In this document: positions 34,974-49,727 of the stretch, piece by piece
Layout: every line of letters begins with the position of its first letter
Numbering within the stretch: position 1 is the stretch's first letter
NCBI GenBank assembly: GCA_032158125.1
Contig: JASKOT010000048.1
Span: 23,204-87,203 of the forward strand
Direction of reading: 5' to 3'
Source of the DNA: Papiliotrema nemorosa
Taxonomy: Eukaryota; Basidiomycota; Tremellomycetes; Tremellales; Rhynchogastremaceae
DNA length: 64,000 nt
Translations under genes and position numbers: made by a program
The notes under the pieces: generated by a model
The model's database searches: none
What the model saw: the letters and a program-made list of their open reading frames with translations, nothing else
What the model was told of the DNA's origin: nothing

Positions 34974-37900
34974 ATGACCGAACCATCTACCGAATCGGTG
35001 TTGACTGTCTTTGACCAAGCGGACCCAGGAGCTTCAATCAGTGAGACAAAATGGACGTATGCTTCTCAACTTCAAGTGAGTGTCCAAACATTTCTTGACT
35101 CCACTTTGCCTTTGTCACTGACAACGCAGCGAGACAACGAGGCGCGGGAAGCTCAGAGCTTGCCGCCGCCCATCCGCCTTCCTCTCGCATGGAACAACCT
35201 CGCTGTGCGTGGTCGGGGCAGTCGAGACGAGATTGTGCACCACGCAGATCTTGCCTCAATCTTTGCACCTTGGACGACCTGGAAATCTAAGAAACGGGCC
35301 GCGCAGCTGGCGTCGCAGAGACACCACGCCGAAGCGGGTCAAGGGGATGCCACCGAGAAACCTCCAAGTAGCTCGAAAGATGACCAGACCAGGCTCAAAA
35401 ACGGGGAACGGTACCTTTTGAAGGACTTTAGTGGAGTTTTGCAGCCTGGCGAAATGATGTTGGTCGTTGGCAGACCCGGATCGGGTTGCTCGACGTTTCT
35501 CAAAAGTCTGTCTGGAATGACAGACGCATACGCCGGAACTGAGGGAGAGGTCAAGTACGGATCCATGACTGCGGGAAGCAAACAGCTCAAGCCTTACCGC
35601 TCGTTGATCTGTTACAATTCCGAAGAAGACGAGCACGATCCCAATCTGACCGTTGGCCGCACCATGGATTTTGCTACACGACAGGAACTTGTCCCTCCTG
35701 CGGCACGTCTTGCAGAGGAAGACGGACATCATCCTTCCGACGACGAGTATCGAACCAATGTCAAGACACACCTTCTCGATGCCTTTGGAATCCGACACAC
35801 ACACAACACCAAAGTCGGTAATCAATATGTTCGTGGTGTATCTGGTGAGCCGAAATGCACAATGATGTGAGCTGACATTTCAGGTGGGGAACGAAAACGT
35901 GTATCGCTGGCTGAAGCTCTGTCTACCGACGCTTCCATTTTCGCCTGGGACAATGCAACCCGTGGATTGGATGCGTCTACTGCTTTGGATTTCGTGCGCA
36001 CATGTCGTGCGACCAGCGACATTCAGGGCAAGATCAACGTGATGAGTCTTTACCAAGCGGGAAACGGCATCTACGATCTTTTCGACAAGGTCACCGTCAT
36101 CGCTGACGGCTTGGTCATCTACTATGGACCTCGATCGGAGGCTCGACCTTATTTTGAGGGTCTCGGAATGACCCATATCGACGGTGCCAACACTGCAGAC
36201 TACCTCACGGCAGTGACAGCATTGGCCGAGCGTCGGGTTGACCCAGATTACCATGGTCCTATCCCCACCTCCGCCAACGAGTTTGCAGATATCTACCAGC
36301 AATCCGATATTGCCAAACGAATGAGAGCTGAGCTGGACAGCCACCTCGCCAATCATGCGATCCTCGAGGAAGTCACCACTGCTGCGCAGCACGCGGTCGA
36401 TTTGAGGAGACAAAAGGGTGTTCCTCCATCTTGGGCAAACGTGACCTCGTTCCCTGCTCAAGTTCGTACAGCGCTCATCCGTGAATACCAGCAGAGATGG
36501 GGCAGCAAATTGTGAGTCCACCCACACAGGACAGGCGAGTGCTGAATTGAAGCGCCTTTTGGGGCCGATATGCATCAGCTTTCTTGCTTGCTTGGATCAC
36601 CGGGTCGGTCTTTTATGACATGCCCAAGACCACTACTGGATTAGTGAGAGATACAGCGGGGATCACATGCTGATAGCAGTTCCTCCGGGGTGGTTCAGTC
36701 TTCTCAGCTTTAGTCTGTGAGTGCCGCGACCTGGGCCTGAGCTCATTCAAGTACCTGTAATCCTCACCTTTGCCGATGTCCAAGTTGCCTTTGAAGGACG
36801 CCCAGTCTTGGCCAAACATAAAGCCTACAACATGTACCGCCCTGCCGCCCATTTCATCGCTCAAACCCTCGCAGATTTACCACTATCCATTATTCAATTG
36901 ACGGTACACAACATCATCATATACTTTATGGGTGGATTCCAGTACAACGCTGGGCTATTCTTCGCGTTTCTCCTCTTCTCCTTCACACTCACAGGGACTA
37001 TCACTGCTCTTTTCCGGGCCGTCGGATACGCGGTTTCCAACTACAACGATGCGACAAAGATTACTGGTGGAGCGTTTACCGCATTCGTCGTTGTGCGTAC
37101 AAAGCTTTCATTATGGTAGATAGACTAACGGGAAACAGTACAGCGGATATGTGATCTATCAACCCGCTATGCATCCCTGGCTTTCTTGGATCCGCTGGAT
37201 CAACCCGCTATTCTATATGGTAGAAGCAGATCTGGCAAACGAGCTGGACGGCTTGACCTTTGCCTGTGCTCCCCCTCAGCTGGCTCCCTATGGATCTGGA
37301 TATCAAGGTGGTCCTGCCTCGTGCGCAATCACAGGTGCAGCACCTGGCGAGACATCTGTCAGCGGGGCAAACTACCTGGATGCGGCACTCGACTTTCATA
37401 AAGCCCACGTCTGGCGCAACTGGGGAATTGTCATGGCGTGGTGGGTAACATACATCATACTAGGGTGTATCGCTATCGAGAGTATCCCCGCTGCTGGAAT
37501 GACAAAAGGTGTAACATTGTTCAAGCGGAATGCGGTTCTCGAGGATGTCGGATCAAATGAGAAAGTTGTTCGGGAAGCAGATGCGTCATCAAGCTCATCA
37601 GTGGCGTCCGAGACGCAAGGACAAGGATCGTGAGTGTGAATCAGCGTTGCAGCTGGTGCTCAATGACGCAGAACCTTCACGTGGAAAGATCTCGACTACA
37701 CTGTGAAATACGAGGGCAAAGATAAGCAGCTGCTAAACAAGGTGTCTGGGTACTGCAAGGCAGGGACTCTGACAGCTTTGGTAAGTTCTGCACACTGATT
37801 GTGACTCACCGTCTTAGATGGGCTCCTCGGGTGCTGGTAAAACTACTCTGATGGACGTTCTAGCGGCACGCAAGGATGAGGGAGTGATTCACGGAGAAGT

Positions 37901-39941
37901 CTTGCTTAACGGTCATCCTCTGCCAGTATCCTTTCAACGGCAGACTGGCTATTGCGAGCAGCTGGATGTCCATCTACCAACAGCGACGGTCCGCGAGGCT
38001 CTCGAATTCTCAGCGCTTCTTCGACAGCCGCGGCATTACTCGAGGGAGGAGAAGCTAAAGTATGTCGATGTCATCATCGACCTGCTGGAACTGCACGATC
38101 TGGCCGACGCGATTGTTGGACAGCCAGGTGCGGGTCTCGGGGTGGAACAGCGGAAACGATTGACAATTGGGGTAGAGCTAGTCAGCAGACCGTGAGTGGA
38201 GCTTGCCTCTCTAGCTAACCAAAGTACACTACTCTTCCTCGACGAACCCACATCAGGTCTCGACGGTCAATCGAGCTACATGATCTTGCAGTTCATGAGA
38301 AAGCTCGCTCATCACGGGCAGTCAATCCTCTGCACGATACATCAGCCGAGTGCGGCGCTTTTCGCAGAATTTGATCAACTCTTGCTGCTCAAGGGCGGCG
38401 GCAGGGTGAGCATCACACCGTTATCTCGTGCTGACAAGATAGACGGTGTACTTTGGGTCGGTCGAGCATCTTGGTGATTATTTCGCCAAATATGACACTC
38501 CTTTCCCCGCCGGAGTCAACCCTGCCGAATATATGATCGATGTCGTCTCTGGTTCACTCTCGAAGGACCGTGATTGGGCCGAAGTCTGGCTTCAGTCGGA
38601 GGATCGACAGCATCGAATGGATGAGCTGGAAGCGCTAAAGACGGAGGCTCGTACTAGCCCTCTAGTCACCGACGACTATGAGTATGCGTCTCCTTTCTGG
38701 ACCCAGGTCAAGATAGTTTGCGAGCGGGCATCTGTCCAGGCAAGTTCGAGTCATCTGTCTCACTGACCTGGGCAGCTCTTCAGAGACACTGAATACGTAA
38801 TGAACAAAATACTCCTCCACATCAGTGAGCAGGATCCTCTCCAACTGGCTGCCGAGCTAAAATGGGATAGCCGTCGCCCTCTTGATCGGGTTCAGCTACT
38901 GGAATATCGGAAACGCCTATGCTGATCTACAAAATCGCATGTTCGCCTTGTTCAATTTTATCTTTGTCGCTCCCGGTGTCATGGTCCAGACTCAGCCCAA
39001 GTTCATCGCCAATCGAGATATCTTTGAAAAACGGGAAAAGCGGGCCAAATTATATTCTTGGGTGGTGTTCTGCATCGCAGAGATTGTCGCCGAGCTACCC
39101 TATCTTGTGCTATGCGCCGTGTTATTCTGGTGTTGCTGGCAAGTTATTCTGTCTCCTTTCCAAAGAACCGCAGCGCAAAGAGTCTGATGAATCAGGTACC
39201 CAACTGCTGGACTCGACCTATCACCGGGAGCAGCAGGTCCAGTGGTCTTGACCATGTTCTTCTATGAGCTACTCTACACCGGCATGGCTCAATTCATTGC
39301 CGCGTATGCACCGAATCCACCATCGGCAGCGCTATTCATTCCGGTACTCATCGCTACCTTGGTGACCTTCTCTGGTGTTCTGGTACGTCCGAAATCTCGA
39401 TTCCGCTGACCTCAGGTTCCGTACTCGCAACTCAATGTGTTCTGGAGGTACTGGCGTGAGTGTGCAGGCTTGGGGGTACCTGAACAATGCTCATACCTAG
39501 TATACTACATTGACCCCTTCAAGTACCTGCTCGGAGCTCTCATGACCTTTACTATTTGGGACGTCAAAGTGACTTGCAAGGACGACGAGTACGGCGTCTT
39601 TGATCCTCCTGCAGGATCCACCTGCGGAGCCTACATGTCGGATTTCCTCTCCGAATCAACTGGCTATCTCCGCAATCCTGTGAGCTAGATCATACAGGAC
39701 AATTGCTGACGACAGAACGCCACGAGTGGCTGCGAGTACTGTGGTTACAGCAATGGCCGGGAATATCTGGCAAATCTTAACCTTACAAAGCACTTGTATG
39801 CGTATAGAGACATGCTGATCACCCTGTAAGTCGTGAAAGTCGACTTGAGCTGATCATTGCAGGTTGTTTTGTTTCTCGTCGTACGCCCTGGTCTTTCTGC
39901 TGCTGAAGTTGCGAAGTAAGCGGTCAAAACTGGCCGAGTAG
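34974..39941 (+). CDS. PDR-type ABC transporter (ABCG full-length, pleiotropic drug resistance)
   Basis: Plasma-membrane efflux pump with the (NBD-TMD)x2 order of fungal PDR proteins. NBD1: Walker [10 protein letters not shown] (Cys in place of Lys, normal for PDR NBD1), [18 protein letters not shown], signature [13 protein letters not shown] and Walker [18 protein letters not shown]1 includes [20 protein letters not shown] and [23 protein letters not shown]2: [35 protein letters not shown], signature [15 protein letters not shown] and [19 protein letters not shown]2 ends [20 protein letters not shown], stop 39939-39941. More than 12 introns; the one at 39139-39195 has a GC donor. The N-terminal cytosolic part is shorter than in yeast Pdr5. 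It sits beside, but is probably not part of, the lactose cluster. Confidence 0.92.
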
Positions 39942-40180
39942 GCGATTGCGCAGATCTTCATAACGCCTGCTCGGAAAACTGGCTCCCTTCGATTCGAGTT
40001 GGCGCAAAGCGAACATATACCCGGCTTTGCTGGAACAGTACATAGATGGTGCTTCCTCACAGCCTTTCATAGAGAATGAGTGACGGCTATGAATGTATAA
40101 ATTGCCATTTCCGAGCTGGCACAGTCATCGAAGAAGATGGTTGGATTGTCATCGTCGATCTGTACTCGACAGCATATTGT

Positions 40181-43427
<3,247 letters not shown>

Positions 43428-45872
43428 ATGTCCGACTTTTCTTGCGCTTGGCCCGATCCTAGCCCACCAGAGTACGATGACAGCGCTCCGAGCACGGCTG
43501 CACGAGTAGCATCGGCTTGCCTAGCTTGCCGTCGGCGTAAAGTGAGTTGGAAAGACTCTGATGACTGTATGGGCCTTGACAGTGCTGCAGGTAAAATGCG
43601 GCGGTCCAACGGGTACCGAGCCAGATTCCATCTGTCCTCGGTGTGAGAGGCTCTCCTTAGTGTGCACATGGACCGAGAACAAGCCCAGACGTAGTGTGAA
43701 TCGCTCACAGCGGTCTTCGATCTCTGCTGGGGCGGCAAGACCTGTATCTGCGATGAGCAGACCATCCCTGCCCACGGTCAACAGTGTTAGGATGTCTGTC
43801 AGTGACTCTGGCTCGCTTTCCGTGCTCAGCCCGAGTCAGGCTTTGATGAATGACAAGGTCGAGATCCAACAGGTTTTGCGCACCTACTTTGGAACAGTGC
43901 ACTGTGGGTCAAAGGCGAGATATCGCAACGTAAGCTGACGCGACCAGACTTTGGCTACTTGTCATATATCCATGAGCCCACCATCTTTCGGCTTCTTGAT
44001 ACGGATTCCCATCCTAAGGATCTCACTGCGGTCATGATCGCATGCACCCTCAGGTGAGCCGACTGATGAGCCGGATACTGAGGCTGTTCAGACTCACTGG
44101 TGATCGATCACAAGAGGTACTCAACCGCGCCGATGAGCTGTTCCAAAACGTCTTGCATAGGATACAACGGCAGATGTACGAGGCATATGGAGCCGTCGAG
44201 CTCATGGTGAGCAGGTGTCTTGTCAAAGTCATGTCGCGGCTGACGCAAAGACTGTGGTCTTGATGAGGCAGTATCAGCAAATGAGAGGACAGTATTCGTC
44301 TGCATGGATGCTTTGGGGCAATGCTGTCAAGTGAGATCGCATCGACGTGCGTTGTGTCCGCTGACTAAAGAATGATGCAATACCTCTCGCTGCACCTCTA
44401 CGATGAGGTCTATTCCCAGCCCCAAACCATGCGCATCAACAAATTGCTGAAGCCGGAGGCGCTTCGTCGTCTAGCATGGGCGGTACTATTTCTCGACACA
44501 ATGGCGGACGCCGGAAGGCATGGGGTCCATACGGTCTCGGAGGAGACATATCACATTCAACTCCCTTGTGACGAGACGGCGTTTGCCCGCGGAATCGAGA
44601 TGCGCACCAGGTGTCTATCGCTACCGAACGAAATGTCAATTTTATCACCTACCGGTCAGACCGCTCGAGACGGCTCTTCCGGGCTTGGCATATCCGCTCA
44701 TGTCATACAGACAGCACTGTATCGTCGCAAGATCTGCCATTACAAGTCCCGAATCAAATACCTCACCGACTCTGCTGATGAAATGCTCAACACTTTGACG
44801 GGAATGGAGGTTGGTCTGAGGGCATTGATGGCAGAAATACCTCCTGATCTGGTCTACTCCACCGACAACCTTTACATCAACCCGGAACGACGGACAGCGT
44901 TCATCCTCCTCCATGCCCTCCGCCACAACTGCTTTATCATGCTGGCTGAGGCAAGGTTGATCATCTCGAGCAAGGAGCCCAGCTTTCACGACAAGGGATA
45001 TCAATGGATGCGGGATCGGATCAAGCACGCTTATCCCGTTGCTAGCATTGTTTCCGACGCGCTGAGGCTCGGGATAGTCTGCGATCCATGGGTTGGCGCA
45101 CTAGCTTATACGGCTATCGAGGGTGAGTCGCGCGCAAATCCCGACTGATCGTAGTCTTGCTCTTTGATACACCTCGTTTGGCTCAGATTGACCCCACGAT
45201 CAATGATAAATCACCCGAGCTGTTCTCCGCTGTCAGGAAACTGCTCGACATGATTCGCCATTTGGTGAATGTTGATGATGGCATGAAACACATGGTGAGA
45301 TATCGGCAGAATATTCGCTCATGTCTAGAGGATTGAGGCATGTCGGCGTATCATCAAACGAGGTCTCAAGGATGAAATCCTTACCTTGGAAGATTTACAG
45401 GTCTGCCAAAGGTAAATTCCCCGACCGATTGACCGCTAAATCTAGCGACCAGCATGCCAGCGGACAAGACGACGACGAGTTTGATTGGCGGCTCTTTCGC
45501 TGGCATAGGCTGGAACAAACGACCAAAATTCCCAATGTAGCGAAGAATCCGTGGGCTGCGGAAGCCATCCTGGACATCGACGCCATGCCGATGAGTCGCG
45601 GGCCGTCTCGACGACCATCGCCCAGACCAGATCAGCTCGATGCTTCCGCCGTGTCACTTTCCACCTTGCCGATCGAATCGGAGACTGTCCCAGAGGCGGA
45701 TCAGGGCGAATTGGACTGGCCTCCCTCCGAATTACACGGAGTACGGGGCGCAGACTTGCTCTCTTTCAGCGAAGGTCAATGGTCTTTTGAGGACAACTTT
45801 ATGCGGTTCATGAACCAAGCAGGATATACATCGGTGAATGACGGCAGTGAGGCCTTTCCATGGCTGGCCTGA
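43428..45872 (+). CDS. Zn2Cys6 transcription factor next to beta-galactosidase
   Basis: Nuclear regulator. Start MSDFSCAWPDPSPPEYDDSA at 43428. The zinc cluster is split by an intron (about 43541-43601): CLACRRRK then VKCGGPTGTEPDSICPRCER and LSLVC, giving C-x2-C-x6-C...C-x2-C-x6-C with a longer than usual central loop. The rest is a Fungal_trans middle region in several exons: KPEALRRLAWAVLFLDTMAD, FILLHALRHNCFIMLAEARL, and a C-terminal acidic/aromatic tail FSEGQWSFEDNFMRFMNQAG that could activate transcription. Stop 45870-45872. Divergent from the beta-galactosidase and directly upstream of the lactose permease, it is likely their regulator, analogous to LAC9 in role (not in demonstrated homology). 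Confidence 0.87.
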
Positions 45873-46024
45873 GCTCTCCTGCATGCACTTTGTTTCTGCT
45901 ACCTCGGGTCTAGTGGTGCCTGACCAGGGCGACTGTTGCGTCACGCTACGACTGGTACTTGGACGCGGTGAGAGCGCAACGCGGAAGCGGCCCACCGACA
46001 CGGCTCATAGAAATCGTCCCGTCT

Positions 46025-46039
46025 CGGATGGTTTTTCCG
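46025..46039. promoter_or_regulatory. CGG-N9-CCG candidate Zn2Cys6 site
   Basis: CGGATGGTTTTTCCG, an inverted CGG pair with a 9-base spacer, about 130 bp upstream of the lactose permease ATG. Gal4-class proteins bind such inverted triplets with family-specific spacing. Could be chance. Confidence 0.3.
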
Positions 46040-46101
46040 CCGAACCCAGAGCCGCCGAGTCAGAAGGGTGCTCCACAAGGTGCACTACATGTGATTGATA
46101 C

Positions 46102-46109
46102 ATATATAA
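46102..46109 (+). promoter_or_regulatory. TATA box of lactose permease
   Basis: ATATATAA about 60-70 bp upstream of the ATG at 46170. Confidence 0.5.
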
Positions 46110-46169
46110 TGCCCCACAGTCGTGACTCATTTGCACGTCTTGGCCCACTTGTGCATCTGTGTAACCAAC

Positions 46170-48004
46170 ATGTCCACGATCGACAACAAGAACCTCTATC
46201 CCGCGCCATCCCCCGATGCTATGGCCGAGAAGCTCGGCGTCGATCAGATTGAAGATGCTCAACAGCTGAGCGGTACTGGAAAGCACGGCGCCAGAAATGT
46301 GAGTCGTCCAGACTACCGATTTAGGGTTTACGCTGATCAGGGTAGGCAGCTCTCGAGGCAGCGCTTGCCGACAGTTATATCCCTCGATGGTCCAAAACGT
46401 CCATTCACCTGTACACTGCCATTTTCTTGGGATTCTTATGCTCCTGTGCGAATGGATACGATGGATCGCTCTTCTCCGGTATCCTTTCCATGCCATATTT
46501 CCAGAGCACCTTTCAATCCGGGACCGAGGGCTCAAAGGTCTCTCTCATCGCCTCAATGTACACCGTGTAAGTGATCAGCACGTTGTCTTGGCGCATGGCT
46601 GACGGACAGCGGCCAGATGCTCGGAGCCCCTCCTGCCGCCATCATCTCTGATCGTTACGGTCGACGAGCTGCAATGTTTGCGGGTTCTTGCATGATCATT
46701 GTCGGCACCATTGTCAGTGCGACTGCCAACCACATTGCACAGTTCACCGTCGGTCGTTTCATCCTTGGATTTGGTATCACCTCTATGAGTGTTGCGGCTC
46801 CTGCATACGCAATGGAAATCGCTCCTCCACAATGGCGAGGTCGATGTGCCGGTGAGTTCCTCCATCGTCTCATCGTCTGATTGTCAGGACTACTTAACTG
46901 TGGATGGTTCGGAGGCTCCATCCCAGCTGCAGCTGTCACTTACGGTACCAACTTCATCAAGAGCGATTACTCTTGGCGAGTGCCCATCATTCTTCAAGGT
47001 CTCCCGACAATGATTGTCATCTGCACCATCTTCCTCATTCCGGAATCACCTCGATGGCAAATGGCAAATGGAAGAGAAGAGCAGGCACAAGCATTCTTGG
47101 TCAAGTACCACGGAAACGGTGATCCAGGATCGAAATTGGTCGCCCTGCAGATTCAAGAGTTCCAAGAACACATCGCTGTCGATGGTGCTGACAAGCGATG
47201 GTGGGATTGTGAGTTTCGATATACGACATTTCTATGGTAGCTGATCATACAGGGAGGCCATTGTTCAAGACTCACAACTCGCGATGGAGAATCCTGCAGG
47301 TGATTTTAATGAACGTGACTGGTCAATTCTCCGGTAATGGGCTCGGCTACTTTAACACTGTCATCTACGCCAAGCTCGGAGTCCACAGCGTAGTAATGCA
47401 GCTTGCATACAACCTGGTATACGCCGTCGTCTCAGCGGTTGGAGCTTTCATCGGTGCTTGTTTCTCGGATCGTATGCCCCGTCGATGGCCTCTCGTCTAC
47501 GGTACTTTAGGTGAGTAGTCGGTTTTTTGCAAGGGCATTGACTGACCTCCAGTCTGCGCTGGATGGCTAGCAATCAATGCAGGGCTACAGACCAAGATGG
47601 CTCAACAAGGAGACGATTTTGCGCCCGCTCTCGGTCAAGCCGCTCTCGCCAGTTACTTTCTCTTCAGTTTCAGCTTCATGTTCTCGTACACACCTCTGCA
47701 AACCGTCGTCCCAGTCGAATCGCTCGAGACGACGATGCGTGCAAAAGGGCTCGGCTTCGGCTCGATTATCAGCGGTATGATGGGATTCCTCAACCAATTT
47801 TGCGGACCCATCGCTCTCCAAAACATTGGGTATTACTATATTTGGTTCTTTGCTGCTTGGGACGTCGTAGAAGCTGGTCTGTGGTATTTCCTCGGGGTCG
47901 AGGGGCAGGGACGAACCTTGGAAGAGCTCGACTGGGTGTACAACCAGCCCAATCCAGTCAAGGCATCTCGGGGCTTGGACAAAGTGGAGAGGAGGGCTGT
48001 TTAG
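46170..48004 (+). CDS. MFS lactose permease-like sugar transporter (LAC12-like)
   Basis: Proton-coupled importer. Start MSTIDNKNLYPAPSPDAMAE at 46170. After the first introns: SIHLYTAIFLGFLCSCANGY-DGSLFSGIL, the span-1 signature of LAC12-type permeases. Then QMLGAPPAAIISDRYGRRAA, VGRFILGFGITSMSVAAPAY, EIAPPQWRGRCAG, LIPESPRWQMANGREEQAQA, GQFSGNGLGYFNTVIYAKLG, YTPLQTVVPVESLETTMRAK and FFAAWDVVEAGLWYFLGVEG. Ends DKVERRAV at 48004. About seven exons, normal length (about 520 residues), and no defects seen. Lies 297 bp after the Zn2Cys6 gene in the same orientation. With the cytosolic beta-galactosidase it would form a complete lactose uptake and cleavage module. Confidence 0.92.
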
Positions 48005-49727
48005 CCAGGGAGAAGCGATGGATCTCGGACAGGGCGGGCAGGGGCACTTACCGAATTGTTGTCGTCGATGATGATCGTAATGATGCAATGCATTTAGCAC
48101 TTTTGCACCCCAAGCATTCTCGGATAGCACGATGTTGAAGCACGCATTTGCGTCGATCTTCAGAAGCTGCTCGGCGGAAAAACGGCCGTGATTGGGATGA
48201 CGGTTCGGGGCCAGTCAACTATTGCAAAGATTCTCAAAAGGCATTGGAATGTTCTGCGCCAGTCTCATCCTGCGTAAGCAGAGCATACGGCGGAACGACA
48301 ATGTTTCGTCCGTCGTGTGCTCGACCATCAGAATCATCAAGCAAATAAAGAAAAAGACGAGACTCGCTCGGGGTAGATCTTGATCCCCTAAAATTCCAAC
48401 GACGTTCATTTAGACATCATGTTACCATCACCTGAGACGCCCTTCGACCGTCGCACTAAGCGAGTCCTCAACTCCGTCATCATGCTTGGCAAAGTCGCGT
48501 GGCAGAGCTCACAAGGGTTGACCACGATATACGAACAGGATTAGAAGACTAGGTGGCAGCCTCTCTTTTCGACTCGAGAAAGGCATGCGACCCGACAACC
48601 TCGGCGCGGTTGCCGCTGATAAGTGACAAGCCTTCACCATTCTTACTCTGAGCATGACGAGCATATCAGGTTTCCTTGACAGGGCTGCGGGCTTGTTCCG
48701 TCGGCGCCTGGTGTCGGTAATGTATAGACACTCAGACAGATCTGGAGTCTGGTGGTGTCTGTCCCAGAAAAAGGGGGTTAAGACTGATCTGAGCTTGTAC
48801 GGGCAGCGGCGACTCTATGCAGCAAAAGTCGCTGTCTCATCGAGTAATACGATCGGGGGCGTGGAATGTGTGCTGATCACCGGTCAATGCTTCGTCTGAA
48901 GTCTTCTGTCCGTTGTGTCCGCAGATCTTATGCTTTCCTCGAGAGCTATGTTAATTTACCACGTGTAGACGGACACAGGACACTGCATCTCTGTGGTGGC
49001 TTCGAAACTGCGGTTAGATGTGCCTACCCATACGCCATTCTCGGAACCCAGTCAGTCCTTCCGCTCACAGACGGAGTGGACCGCCAGCGGGATGACGGGC
49101 TGCATATGGCGGGCTCGGTTTTAAGGATCAGGATAATGTTGAATCAACACGATTCAGATTGCGGAACATTTTTCCTGCACCGATCAAAGAAAGTCTGGAG
49201 CGACAAATGCCGCCAGTCTGACTCCTTGTTGCCAAGTCAGCAGCCGGGAGGGGATGCTCTAACACCCCCTCGTCGCCCCGGCGGGTATGTGCATTGCCTG
49301 ATACTGGAACTGCGTCGCTGTAGAGCACATGTCAATATTGGCCGACTACGTTTTTTGCCTTCGCCTCTGGTGGACCGAAGCACTGAGGCGACTCAGGACG
49401 GTACTGACGACCTGTCAATCGATTTCAGTCTTCATGACCCCTGCTCAATCAAAATTGTTGAGGGCATTTATCACGGTGGCTCTCTTGACGCTCGTCTCCG
49501 GCACTATCGACGGAGGACACACCCAGACATGGACAGATCGCTGACGAGCGTAAATGGCCTCGATGACCTCACTTCCCAAATCCCTTTGATCACTGATCTA
49601 CGGACAGGAGCAATTCGCACGACTCGACTGAGCAGTACGCTAGTGTTGACAACATTACGAGATTTATCTACGCTATGGGTTTTGATCATTGCCCACCGCA
49701 TCGTGACACCAATCAAGTGAAGCTCAT
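48005..49727. other. 1.7-kb region with no supported gene
   Basis: Between the lactose permease and the next - strand regulator. The longest frame (+ strand, to 49720, about 275 residues) has no recognisable domain, unusual Arg/Ser/Leu composition and no splice support; I treat it as doubtful. No terminal inverted repeats, long terminal repeats or reverse transcriptase/transposase motifs were seen. Confidence 0.4.

Noticed and set aside
34574..35014. 146-residue + strand frame overlapping the ABC transporter start
   Set aside because: Out of frame with the transporter and covers its TATA box and start; a shadow frame.
48866..49720. Long + strand frame (about 275 residues) between the lactose permease and a regulator
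   Set aside because: No recognisable domain, irregular composition rich in Arg/Ser, no splice or promoter support; overlaps nothing but reads like chance open sequence.
48005..49727. Degenerate transposon in the 1.7-kb empty region
   Set aside because: No terminal repeats, target-site duplications or transposase/reverse transcriptase motifs seen.
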